Source of the DNA: Mobilisporobacter senegalensis
Lineage (GTDB): Bacteria; Bacillota; Clostridia; Lachnospirales; Lachnospiraceae
Direction of reading: 5' to 3'
DNA length: 64,000 bases
Assembly (NCBI RefSeq): GCF_003752155.1
Contig: NZ_RJVG01000008.1
Coordinates: 122,877 to 186,876, forward strand
Part shown: in pieces, positions 38,301 to 45,838 of the stretch
Numbering within the stretch: the first letter of the stretch is position 1
How the letters are laid out: each line of letters starts with the position of its first letter
Position numbers and translations under genes: made by a program
The notes under the pieces: generated by a model
The model's database searches: none
The model's input: the letters and a program-made list of their open reading frames with translations, nothing else
Told to the model about the DNA's origin: nothing

Positions 38301-39137
38301 AAAATTAGAATGGGAATGTTGGAGAACCCATATGGGGATCCAGATTATCCGACTACTATATGGCATAGCCCTCAGAGTCAGGAAATTGTAAATGAAGCGG
38401 CACGTCAATCCCTCACACTTTTAAAAAATAACGGTATTCTTCCATTGAAGGTTAACAGTGGTGATACTCTTGTGGTAGCAGGCCCAAGAGCTACTAGTGA
38501 TGATCGCGCCACTGATAATATTGCAAATGTTATATGGCAATCAATTTACCATGATAATACCCAGGCAAAATCTTATTATCAAGGAATTAAGGATAGAGCA
38601 GGTTCAGGTGTGAACGTTGTACTTAATAATGCTGGTACAGCAAAAGCAGCAGTAGTTGTTATTGGTGAAAAGAGCTACACTCATGGTACTGAATGGGCTG
38701 ATAAAAGGTTAACTTTTCCTGATGATCAAGTTGCAGTGATAGATGATTTTAATAGACGTGGAATACCAGTGATAGCTGTCATTGTAATGCCAAGGCCTTA
38801 TGTTTTAACAGACATATTGGATAAGTGCTCTGCTGTAATAGTGGCTTATAGGCCAGGAAATGGGGGAGGACTGGCTACATCACAATTAATATTTGGAGAT
38901 TACCTGCCTAAAGGAAAGTTACCATTCCAGCTTCCAAGGTCTGTGAATCAAGTAGGAACGGATAGTATCTCAAATATGCTTGAACAATGGGATTTACCGT
39001 ATGATCTTGGAGCTACGGCTTCTGAACGTGAAGAAATAAGAAACTATATTGCGAATGATCTACCAGTGCCGACAACCTACGGAAATCCACTATTCCCATA
39101 TGGCTACGGATTGCAGAATTTTACACCGTCAGATTAA
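35361..39137 (+). CDS. Secreted modular glycoside hydrolase family 3 enzyme
   Basis: 1258 residues from ATG 35361 with AAGGAGG 8 bp upstream. Order: signal peptide (about 1-33); CBM6-like domain (about 36-155, IEAEDYSDM and GYIDEGDWMDY); a beta-rich linker; chitobiase C-terminal-like repeat (about 257-337); F5/8C CBM32-like domain (about 340-468); second chitobiase-like repeat (about 473-550); Fn3-like domain (about 555-650); GH3 catalytic half (about 670-1000) with KHWPSQG and nucleophile Asp928 (GVIMTDW); GH3 C-terminal sandwich (about 1020-1250). It should release sugar from beta-glucan, xylan or similar fibre outside the cell. Specificity cannot be read; no dockerin or sortase motif is seen. 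Confidence 0.9.
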   Translation: MIKSKRRIMSILLIVAMIMNIFFYCVPGKAETVDPIKIEAEDYSDMSNVQTEACSDGGLNVGYIDEGDWMDYIVNIPMAGTYSIEFNVSSPYSSTKLQFLQGATELTKVEIPNTGGWQNWNTINASVHLNSGTQTLRIRGATNGWNINWFRLILLNPDSTQKEVDVQVTGPYVQYLEMSLSPGDLNGATTLKSQNTTINQTMRYNVGDTVTIGVYYMVDKKTVEFRTRDASGNGVKSNPLTFTVHKDTVINVDVTDAQAVETPIFTPNGGNYSTPQNITISCTTEGATIKYTTDGSIPTVASQTYTGAINVTKTTTIKAIAMKEGLSDSAVATAIYNIGSEFENYALNKSGRASSGNPNLAFDNDSGTRWESDFSDPQWIYVDLGQNRLVGQIKFNWETASGKEYAIQVSTDANEWKEVYKQSNGKGGVENISFNGVTARYVRMYGTIRNTPYGYSLFDFEVYAPTAPKLEKPTFTVEPGDYKTQQRVGIQCESGATIKYTIDGSIPTETSPTYTEPILVTKSTEIKAIAIKAGMRNSEIASGKYNIISLKVLSPINGRMITDTRTPALTWESKEGAVKYEVWINKTQTDYDWTVSGNLLDRYTKVTEVTDTKCVAPSLVDRWTYKWYVVAVDASGNKMPSNIGQFSIYLPYLEQVDDGINIVNGCRDLNKNGTIEPYEDWHNTVDTRINDLMSRMTNEEKINQMFFSAEDIANFNTMAGYVFSYGTENFIRDAQLKVARQSRLGIPVSFTGDKIHGWKTVFPTQLGLAATRNLGLTYQCGDLQRREQKAFGFTGTLSPLAEVDTKVLYPRFQEGCGENADYAAAMVRAMVAGMQGGPELNPKSILITVKHWPSQGAGGEGALTYDSTTIKYHMKTWYAAMDANCSSIMPGYSSAPYLDPTGEGAGSSKPTLDYLRNVIGFKGVIMTDWLAADTNTSVKCISAGSDVMGGAPSTGTDFNALINSVGWDRINEAVRAILNTKIRMGMLENPYGDPDYPTTIWHSPQSQEIVNEAARQSLTLLKNNGILPLKVNSGDTLVVAGPRATSDDRATDNIANVIWQSIYHDNTQAKSYYQGIKDRAGSGVNVVLNNAGTAKAAVVVIGEKSYTHGTEWADKRLTFPDDQVAVIDDFNRRGIPVIAVIVMPRPYVLTDILDKCSAVIVAYRPGNGGGLATSQLIFGDYLPKGKLPFQLPRSVNQVGTDSISNMLEQWDLPYDLGATASEREEIRNYIANDLPVPTTYGNPLFPYGYGLQNFTPSD

Positions 39138-39172
39138 GTTTTACTTGATAATTTAATAAGATATTATTGATT

Positions 39173-39219
39173 GGCTGTTCTGGAAGTTAAGATTTCTTAA
39201 TAACCAGAACAGCTTTTTA
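39173..39219 (+). terminator. Intrinsic terminator of the GH3 gene
   Basis: GCTGTTCTGG / CCAGAACAGC stem with a 20-nt loop, then TTTTTAT. Confidence 0.88.
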
Positions 39220-39276
39220 TTGAATTTTTCTAATAAATACAATTAAAGTTTTTAACTTTTAGAGATGTCACGTTTA

Positions 39277-39377
39277 TGGTATAATATGAACACTTAGCGA
39301 GGTATTTTCCAGCTTAGTGAGAATATATACCTAGCCATTTAATGAGGTGTTTTCGAATTTAGTGGCTATGGTATAAT
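39277..39377 (+). promoter_or_regulatory. Two extended -10 promoters bracketing a diverged tandem repeat
   Basis: ATGGTATAAT occurs at 39276-39285 and again at 39368-39377 (TG-G-TATAAT, extended -10). Between them TTAGCGAGGTATTTTC...TTAGTG (39294) and TTAATGAGGTGTTTTC...TTAGTG (39339) form two copies with a 45-bp period. The second promoter would give a leader of about 35 nt to the hydrolase gene. Confidence 0.5.
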
Positions 39378-39418
39378 GTTTTATTTATTACTATGATTAT
39401 CATTTTTGAGGTGAGAAT

Positions 39419-39955
39419 ATGGAAGATACAGCGTTATTAGTCATAGATATGCAAAACGCTTTAGTTCAAGACAATCCTTATAATATTAATAGTGTCCTAA
39501 AGAATATAGAACATATTATTACTCTATGCAGAGATAATTCATTGGAAGTTATCTATATCCGCCATGATGGCGGGGCTGATGATGAACTGGAATATGGTAC
39601 AAAAGGATGGCAGATTGATAAGACCCTGAGGCCTATGGGCGATGAGAAAATATTCGAGAAAAAATTTAATAGTGCTTTTAAAGAAACAAAATTAAAAGAG
39701 TATCTGGAATCAAAGAATATTAAAAGACTTATTATAACTGGAATGCAGACAGAATACTGTATGGATACATCAATCAAAGTTGCATTTGAATACGGTTATG
39801 AAATAATTATTCCCAAAGAAACGAATACTACATATGATAATCAATTTTTAACAGGACAAGAACTATATGAATTTTATAATGACAAGATATGGGATGGAAG
39901 ATATGCCCAGATAATGACAATAGAAGAACTGGAAAGAAAAATAAAAAGTAGATAA
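39419..39955 (+). CDS. Isochorismatase-like cysteine hydrolase
   Basis: 178 residues with the complete family triad: Asp10 (LLVIDMQN), Lys82 (EKKFNSAF) and Cys114 (TGMQTEYCMDTS). The cis-peptide region ITGMQTEYC is typical. Members hydrolyse amides or vinyl ethers (nicotinamidase, N-carbamoylsarcosine amidase and others); the substrate of this one is not evident. GAGGTGAGA precedes the ATG. Confidence 0.9.
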   Translation: MEDTALLVIDMQNALVQDNPYNINSVLKNIEHIITLCRDNSLEVIYIRHDGGADDELEYGTKGWQIDKTLRPMGDEKIFEKKFNSAFKETKLKEYLESKNIKRLIITGMQTEYCMDTSIKVAFEYGYEIIIPKETNTTYDNQFLTGQELYEFYNDKIWDGRYAQIMTIEELERKIKSR

Positions 39956-40111
39956 TACATCTAAAATAATCAGTTAAAATATGGTATACTCTTAATATTA
40001 GATAATTGGTTGACCAGATTAGATATCATGGGAAATCTTTTATTTTAAAATTGGAAGAGATGAAAGGAAGTGAAACTTAGTGGGTTCTAAAATGTGCTCA
40101 CTAAATTAGTT

Positions 40112-42190
40112 ATGGATTATAAAATATTGTTTAAAGAACAGAACGAAGAGATAAAAGAACGTTATGAACTTGCCATGAACCGTGTTGCTGATATTATAAA
40201 TGAGGATAGTGTAAAAGAACCTTTCAAAGATTATTTTGAAAAAGTGGCCTCCTTTATTCTACAGATAAAAGAGCTTGTAGAAATGGTTGAAAGCAGCCAG
40301 TTAGCCAAGAAATCAATGAATGAACTAAAAGTTTTAAATGAAAGCCTTTATGAAGATATTATTTTAGAAAATTACAATGTAAGTTATGCTAATCCAGAAT
40401 ATTCGATGAAGACATTAGGAGAGAAATATGCTAAATTATTGTCTTTTTTATATGCTGAGATTCGTGGAATGATTCCATATGCATATGAAAGCAGATTATT
40501 TGATATTACCATCTATCTGGAATTGTTTGTTGAAATATATAATTATTTTGAAGAAGAAAACGAACATACTTACAAAGATGTAAAATCTGCAATCTATTAT
40601 TTTGTAAGTGATTATAGTGAGATTACTGTAAAATATCGTATAAGAGAAGCTCTTGATCCTGAGCTGAGTTTTGCGACAGATATTATTATGAATGAAGATT
40701 TAACAGATTTAAGATATCTTTATTCCTTCGGTGAATATATTACGGAAAATGAAATTGCTATTGCGACTTATCTTAATAATCTTGACGAGAGTGCAATTGA
40801 AGCAATGGCAAAAACTTATGTAGAGGGTTTTAGGAAAGGATTTGAACTTGCCAGGATCGATCTTAGTAAAAAAACGACGGTTAATATTCGATATTCGGTG
40901 GGGTTTGAACGAATCGTCCGTGTAGCTATTAAAGAATTTGAAAGGCTGAATTTAAAGCCAGTCATATATCGTGCAGCAGTGGCCAGTATTCATAAGAATC
41001 AACATCATAAGATCGGTTATTATTCAACAAGTCCAAATAAACAGTATGATTATGATCATAGATTTGATGATGCAATTTACCTTGATAAAGCATTTACAGA
41101 ACAAAAGTTAGTTTATTTGCGTAAAGCTTATGATGAATATAAGGAACTTGCTAAGGGATATGCAGGACCGGCTGTTATGGAGACATTTGGTGAGAGACCA
41201 TTTGCGCCAATTAACAAACCAGAGGCTGCAAAGTTAGAGGATAAACAACAGAAATTAGCCGTAAATTATCGTAGAGATGCAAGCTTGATTATTGAAGACT
41301 ATATAAAGAGCAGTGAATATAGTTTTACGATCATTGCATATCCAATTCCTGAAATTGGAGAGTACTTTGAAGAAATCTTTAACGAAACAGTAAAGATTAA
41401 TACATTAGATTATCAAATGTATAAAGAGATTCAGCAGTCCATTATCGACGCATTGGATCAGGGAGAATACGTTCATATTTTAGGAAGTGGTAAAAATATG
41501 ACAGATATTAAAGTAAAGCTCCATGAACTGCAGAACCCAGAGAAGGAATCAAATTTTGAGAATTGTCTTGCAGATGTAAACATACCTGTAGGGGAAGTAT
41601 TTACTTCTCCAATGTTAACTGGTACCAATGGCATATTACATGTAAGTAAAGTATATTTAAATGAACTGGAATATAAAGAATTATATTTAACTTTTGAAGA
41701 TGGCAAGATAAAAGAGTATACCTGCGGTAATTTTGGGGATGAAGAAGCAAATAGGAACTTTGTAAAAGAAAATCTAATGTATAACCGGGATACACTGCCA
41801 CTTGGAGAATTTGCAATTGGTACCAATACTACGGCATATGTTATGGCAAGAAAATATGATATTGCTGATAAATTACCGATCCTTATTGCAGAAAAAACAG
41901 GTCCCCATTTTGCGGTAGGAGATACTTGTTATCGAATGAGTGAAGAAAATAAAATTTATAACCCGGATGGAAAAGAAATCGTAGCAAAGGATAATGAATG
42001 CTCCATTCTCAGAAAAACAGAGATTGAAAAAGCATATTTTAACTGTCATACAGATATTACCATACCTTATGATGAGCTTGGAGAAATCTCAGTATATAAT
42101 CATAATGGAGATAAAACCGTGATTATTAAAGATGGAAAATTTGTGTTAACAGGAACTGAGAGATTGAATGAAGTATTTGAAAATGCCTAA
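40112..42190 (+). CDS. Aminopeptidase, M29-like, with long N-terminal extension
   Basis: 692 residues from ATG 40112. A helical N-terminal part (about 1-380) precedes a metallopeptidase domain (about 390-690) with the M29 elements GSGKNMTDIKV, GEVFTSPM, GEFAIGTNTTAYV, EKTGPHFAVGDTCY and a C-terminal DG..I..G. M29 enzymes are cytoplasmic and use two metals to remove N-terminal residues. The length is well above the usual 410, due to the N-terminal region. A GTG at 40094 is an alternative start. Neither start has an adjacent ribosome site; GGAAG at 40066 lies just before a hairpin (40074-40107) that could bring it close to 40112. Confidence 0.82.
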   Translation: MDYKILFKEQNEEIKERYELAMNRVADIINEDSVKEPFKDYFEKVASFILQIKELVEMVESSQLAKKSMNELKVLNESLYEDIILENYNVSYANPEYSMKTLGEKYAKLLSFLYAEIRGMIPYAYESRLFDITIYLELFVEIYNYFEEENEHTYKDVKSAIYYFVSDYSEITVKYRIREALDPELSFATDIIMNEDLTDLRYLYSFGEYITENEIAIATYLNNLDESAIEAMAKTYVEGFRKGFELARIDLSKKTTVNIRYSVGFERIVRVAIKEFERLNLKPVIYRAAVASIHKNQHHKIGYYSTSPNKQYDYDHRFDDAIYLDKAFTEQKLVYLRKAYDEYKELAKGYAGPAVMETFGERPFAPINKPEAAKLEDKQQKLAVNYRRDASLIIEDYIKSSEYSFTIIAYPIPEIGEYFEEIFNETVKINTLDYQMYKEIQQSIIDALDQGEYVHILGSGKNMTDIKVKLHELQNPEKESNFENCLADVNIPVGEVFTSPMLTGTNGILHVSKVYLNELEYKELYLTFEDGKIKEYTCGNFGDEEANRNFVKENLMYNRDTLPLGEFAIGTNTTAYVMARKYDIADKLPILIAEKTGPHFAVGDTCYRMSEENKIYNPDGKEIVAKDNECSILRKTEIEKAYFNCHTDITIPYDELGEISVYNHNGDKTVIIKDGKFVLTGTERLNEVFENA

Positions 42191-42255
42191 ATTATAAGAT
42201 ACTTGATTGATGGAATACAAAGGAAAAGAATGAAAGCAACAGCAGGAGGGACAAT

Positions 42256-43383
42256 ATGACTAAGATAGGTATCGTAGGTGGCGGACAACTTGGTAAGATG
42301 ATGATTCTTGATGGAAAAAGGTTGGATCCTTATTTTGTGATATTGGATCCAGTCAAGAATTGTCCTGCAGATAGTATTGCTGACGAACATATCATTGCAG
42401 GATTTGATGATTTGGAAGCAATCAAGGAATTAGCAGAAAAAGTTGATGTAGTTACCTTTGAATTTGAACATATCAATGTAAAAGCACTTCAAATTTTAGA
42501 GGCCAATGGTCATAAGGTATATCCATCAAGTGAAACTTTACTTCATATTCAAAATAAATATGAACAGAATATCTGGCTTCAAAAGCATGAAATTGCTATT
42601 CCTGATTTTGCAGAGGTGAAGAATATTTCTGATATTGAACAGGCAGGGGAGAGGTTTGGGTATCCGATGATTCTTAAAACCTGCACCGGAGGATATGATG
42701 GTAAAGGAAATGCAGTTATTAAAACAAAAGAGGATGTTACAAAAGCATTTGAAGCTTTGGGCAGAGGTAAATTACCTTTGATGGTTGAAGAATTTATTGC
42801 ATTTGAGAAAGAAGTATCTGTACTGGTATGTCGCAGTACCAGCGGCGAAATCAGAGTATTTCCGGTAGCAGAGAATATTCATGTAAATAGTATCTTAGAT
42901 GAAACTATAGTACCAGCCAGTATTAAAGAATCAACCAGAAATGAGGCTATGAAGGTTGCCCAAAAAGCAATTGAAGCATTTAGCGGCTATGGAATGTTTT
43001 GTATTGAACTATTTATAACAAAAGATGGACATGTTCTGGTAAATGAGATTGCGCCCAGACCTCACAATTCAGGACATTATACCATTGAAGGCTGCTATAC
43101 CTCTCAATACGAGAATCATATCAGAGCAATCCTTGGATTGCCGCTTGGAGATACCAGCTTAATTCGCCCTACGGCAATGAAGAATCTAATTGGAAAAACC
43201 AATGGAGATGCTGTTGTAAAAGGTGTGGAAGAAGCATATCAGAATGAGCATGTAAAAATCCATATCTACGGTAAGGAGAAAGTAGCTATTGGAAGAAAAA
43301 TGGGCCATATTACCGCAACTGCATATACCACTCAGGAAGCATTGGAAGCAGTACGTTATGCCTATTCAAGAATTTCTTTTTAG
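42256..43383 (+). CDS. purK: N5-carboxyaminoimidazole ribonucleotide synthase
   Basis: 375 residues, ATP-grasp. N-terminal GIVGGGQLGKMM, then FEFEHINVKAL, LKTCTGGYDGKGN and NEIAPRPHNSGHYTIE. It carboxylates AIR with ATP and bicarbonate to N5-CAIR. AGGAGGGA lies 6 bp before the ATG. purE follows 61 bp downstream and uses its product. Confidence 0.97.
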   Translation: MTKIGIVGGGQLGKMMILDGKRLDPYFVILDPVKNCPADSIADEHIIAGFDDLEAIKELAEKVDVVTFEFEHINVKALQILEANGHKVYPSSETLLHIQNKYEQNIWLQKHEIAIPDFAEVKNISDIEQAGERFGYPMILKTCTGGYDGKGNAVIKTKEDVTKAFEALGRGKLPLMVEEFIAFEKEVSVLVCRSTSGEIRVFPVAENIHVNSILDETIVPASIKESTRNEAMKVAQKAIEAFSGYGMFCIELFITKDGHVLVNEIAPRPHNSGHYTIEGCYTSQYENHIRAILGLPLGDTSLIRPTAMKNLIGKTNGDAVVKGVEEAYQNEHVKIHIYGKEKVAIGRKMGHITATAYTTQEALEAVRYAYSRISF

Positions 43384-43444
43384 AGTATTTTCTCCATAGA
43401 ATTTGAATAAACAAAGAAGTTGATAAATGAAAGGCAGGATAAGA

Positions 43445-43951
43445 ATGGGTAAAGTTGGAATAATTATGGGAAGTGATTCAGATCTTCCGGTAATGAGCAA
43501 TGCAGCTAAGATATTGGATGAGCTGGGGGTGAACTATGAATTAACAATTGTATCTGCCCACAGAACTCCGGACAGACTATATGAATATGCAAAAACTGCA
43601 GAAGAACGTGGCATTGATATAATTATAGCAGGAGCTGGCGGAGCTGCTCATCTTCCGGGAATGACAGCAGCCATGACAGTTCTACCAGTAATCGGGGTAC
43701 CGGTTCAAACCAAGGCTCTTGGGGGGATTGATTCTCTTTATTCAATCTGTCAGATGCCGCCGGGAATTCCGGTTGCAACGGTTGCGATTAATGGGGCTTT
43801 AAATGCCGGACTTCTGGCGGCAAAAATTCTAGGGGTGACAGACTTAAGCTTACGTGAAAGAATTAAGAAATATGAGGATAACCTTAATGAAACCGTTCTT
43901 GAGAAAGCAAAGAGACTTGAAGAGATTGGTTATGAAGAATATTTAAAATAA
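43445..43951 (+). CDS. purE: N5-carboxyaminoimidazole ribonucleotide mutase
   Basis: 168 residues from ATG 43445, with GGCAGGA upstream; in-frame ATG 43427 precedes that site. Class I PurE motifs: [20 protein letters not shown] and [13 protein letters not shown]. It converts N5-CAIR to CAIR. It forms a purKE pair, separated from purMND by about 6.2 kb. Confidence 0.96.
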   Translation: MGKVGIIMGSDSDLPVMSNAAKILDELGVNYELTIVSAHRTPDRLYEYAKTAEERGIDIIIAGAGGAAHLPGMTAAMTVLPVIGVPVQTKALGGIDSLYSICQMPPGIPVATVAINGALNAGLLAAKILGVTDLSLRERIKKYEDNLNETVLEKAKRLEEIGYEEYLK

Positions 43952-44059
43952 AGTCTCGAATGTTTATCTTTATTATTTTTGTTAATGTGATTCAAGTGGA
44001 TATGATTGTATATACATTTGAGTCTGAGATCAAGATAGAAAGATTTATTTTTAATTTAA

Positions 44060-44117
44060 TAGTTCAGGGAGAAGAATATAAGCAGATGATATATTCTTCT
44101 CCCTGAACTATTTTTTA
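44060..44117 (+). terminator. Intrinsic terminator of purKE
   Basis: A perfect 21-bp stem (TAGTTCAGGGAGAAG... / ...CTTCTCCCTGAACTA) with a 9-nt loop, then TTTTTTACT. Confidence 0.95.
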
Positions 44118-44176
44118 CTCCATTGTATAAGGGAAATAGCAAATTAATATTATTTTAAAATTAATATTAATTTATA

Positions 44177-44206
44177 TTGACAATACTGTGTGACACACAT
44201 TATAAT
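44177..44206 (+). promoter_or_regulatory. padR promoter with embedded palindrome
   Basis: TTGACA and TATAAT (both consensus) with an 18-bp spacer. The spacer contains TGTGTGACACACA (44187-44199), an inverted repeat of the ATGT..ACAT kind used by PadR regulators. Autorepression is likely. Confidence 0.75.
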
Positions 44207-44225
44207 ATGATAAAGAGGTGATAAT

Positions 44226-44591
44226 GTGAGTGAACGAGATGAACTGTTAGGTGGTTTGATTTTAGAATTAAGGCGTGGAACAATTGTGCTCAGTGTTTTA
44301 AGTCAGATGGAAAATCCAATGTACGGATATGCATTAGTACAAAACTTAAGTGATAAGAAGATAACAGTAGAGGCAAATACATTATATCCATTGTTAAGGC
44401 GTTTGGAGAAGCAAGGATTATTAAAAAGTGAATGGGAAACCAGTGGTACCAAGCCCAGAAAATATTATGTAAGAACTCAGTTAGGTGCAGAAGTGTATCA
44501 GGAACTTAAGAAACATTGGGAGAACATTGTAGATAGTATGAACAAATTATTGAATGGGGAGGTAGAAATGAATGAAACAATCGAAAAGTAA
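44226..44591 (+). CDS. PadR-family transcriptional regulator
   Basis: 121 residues starting at GTG 44226, 6 bp after AAAGAGGTGATA. The PadR winged helix is complete: GTIVLSVLSQMENPMYGYALVQ, EANTLYPLLRRLEKQGLL and SGTKPRKYYVRTQLGAEVYQEL. The reading frame overlaps the next gene by 20 bp, so the regulator and the HAAS membrane protein are translationally coupled. This pairing is common in Firmicutes and often concerns envelope stress. Confidence 0.93.
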   Translation: MSERDELLGGLILELRRGTIVLSVLSQMENPMYGYALVQNLSDKKITVEANTLYPLLRRLEKQGLLKSEWETSGTKPRKYYVRTQLGAEVYQELKKHWENIVDSMNKLLNGEVEMNETIEK

Positions 44592-45600
44592 TAATGAAGT
44601 TGATAAGAATGATATCATAGCAAGGTATGTATATGCGGTTACAAAGGATTTGCCGGCAAATTCAAGAAATGATATTGAGGAAGAATTAAAGACTCTGATT
44701 TATGATATGTTAGAAGAACATGTCGGAGACAAAGAGCCTGCAAAGAAAGATATTGAGTTAGTCTTAAAAGAGTTAGGTCATCCAAGGGAATTATCTGAGA
44801 AATATATGGACCATAAAAAATATTTAATAGGACCCCAATATTTTCATTTGTATATCATGGTGCTGAAAATTGTTATATTTGCAGTGGTCCTAGGTATGAC
44901 AATTGCGTCTATTGTTGAGGGTTTTACCGCAAATCAAGGGAATCCATGGAATTATTTCGCCCATTGGATAGGAGGTCTTATATCAGGAATATCATCGGCC
45001 TGTGTATGGGTTACCTTTATTTTTGCTTTTATAGAATATAGAGGGATTAAATTAGATGAGATTACAGATGATTGGATTATTAATGAACTGCCGGAAGTTC
45101 CCAGCAAGAAAGCAAGTATTCCCAAAGGGGTACCCATCAGTGGAATTATATTTACAATATTCGTTGCCATTTTATTTACCTTTGCGCCACAGCTCATGGG
45201 AGTGATTCGGATTGGAGAAATAACTACTACAATTCCGGTTTTTAACTTAGTAGTTTTAGAGAAAGTGCTCCCTTTATTTCTTATTTGCTTTGGGCTGGGC
45301 ATTTTGAGAGAAATTATTAAATTAATCGAAGGAAGATATACTACAAGGGTAGCAGTCGCGACAATATCACTAGATATTATTTCTTTGATTCTTACGATTA
45401 TTATCTTTTCAAGGCATGAAATTTGGAATCCTAATTTTGTAGCTCAGATAACCTCCCTTTATGGTTTTGGAGCCGACATTTCTATACAATCAATCTGGAA
45501 TAACTTTACAAATTTTTTTGTAGGAGTTTTTGCACTTGCCTTCTTTATTGATAGTATTGATACATTGTATCGAAGCTATCGTTATGGTGTATCTAAGTAG
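44572..45600 (+). CDS. HAAS-domain (DUF1700-like) membrane protein
   Basis: 342 residues. An N-terminal cytoplasmic HAAS-like helical domain (about 10-85: YVYAVTKDLPANSRNDIEEELKTLI in family terms) precedes about six to seven hydrophobic helices. HAAS proteins are usually encoded with a PadR regulator and are thought to signal to it from the membrane. AGGTAG inside padR serves as the ribosome site. The exact function is unknown. Confidence 0.8.
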   Translation: MKQSKSNNEVDKNDIIARYVYAVTKDLPANSRNDIEEELKTLIYDMLEEHVGDKEPAKKDIELVLKELGHPRELSEKYMDHKKYLIGPQYFHLYIMVLKIVIFAVVLGMTIASIVEGFTANQGNPWNYFAHWIGGLISGISSACVWVTFIFAFIEYRGIKLDEITDDWIINELPEVPSKKASIPKGVPISGIIFTIFVAILFTFAPQLMGVIRIGEITTTIPVFNLVVLEKVLPLFLICFGLGILREIIKLIEGRYTTRVAVATISLDIISLILTIIIFSRHEIWNPNFVAQITSLYGFGADISIQSIWNNFTNFFVGVFALAFFIDSIDTLYRSYRYGVSK

Positions 45601-45640
45601 AAATACTATGATCCTTAAATTTGTAAAAGCCTGATTTCAC

Positions 45641-45681
45641 AGAGAGATGGATGAATTTTTCATCCATCTCTCTATTTTTTA
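45641..45681 (+). terminator. Intrinsic terminator of the padR operon
   Basis: AGAGAGATGGATGAA / TTCATCCATCTCTCT stem with a TTT loop, followed by ATTTTTTAT. Confidence 0.95.
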
Positions 45682-45770
45682 TATTAGCTCATAAAATTTC
45701 TATCGTTAAAAAAATATTTGATACTTATTGATAGTATATCTTAATAGGAACACTATTTTGTGAAAATCTA

Positions 45771-45799
45771 TTGACATGCCTTTGAAATTATGATATATT
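45771..45799 (+). promoter_or_regulatory. lysA promoter
   Basis: TTGACA, 17-bp spacer, TATATT; the leader is only about 33 nt, so there is no room for a lysine riboswitch. Confidence 0.85.
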
Positions 45800-45838
45800 G
45801 TCGAAACAATAGGACGTATTAAATAAGGAGTGACTAAT

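Noticed and set aside
45682..45838. Possible lysine riboswitch before lysA
   Set aside because: The promoter at 45771 leaves a leader of about 33 nt, and no L-box sequence blocks are seen.
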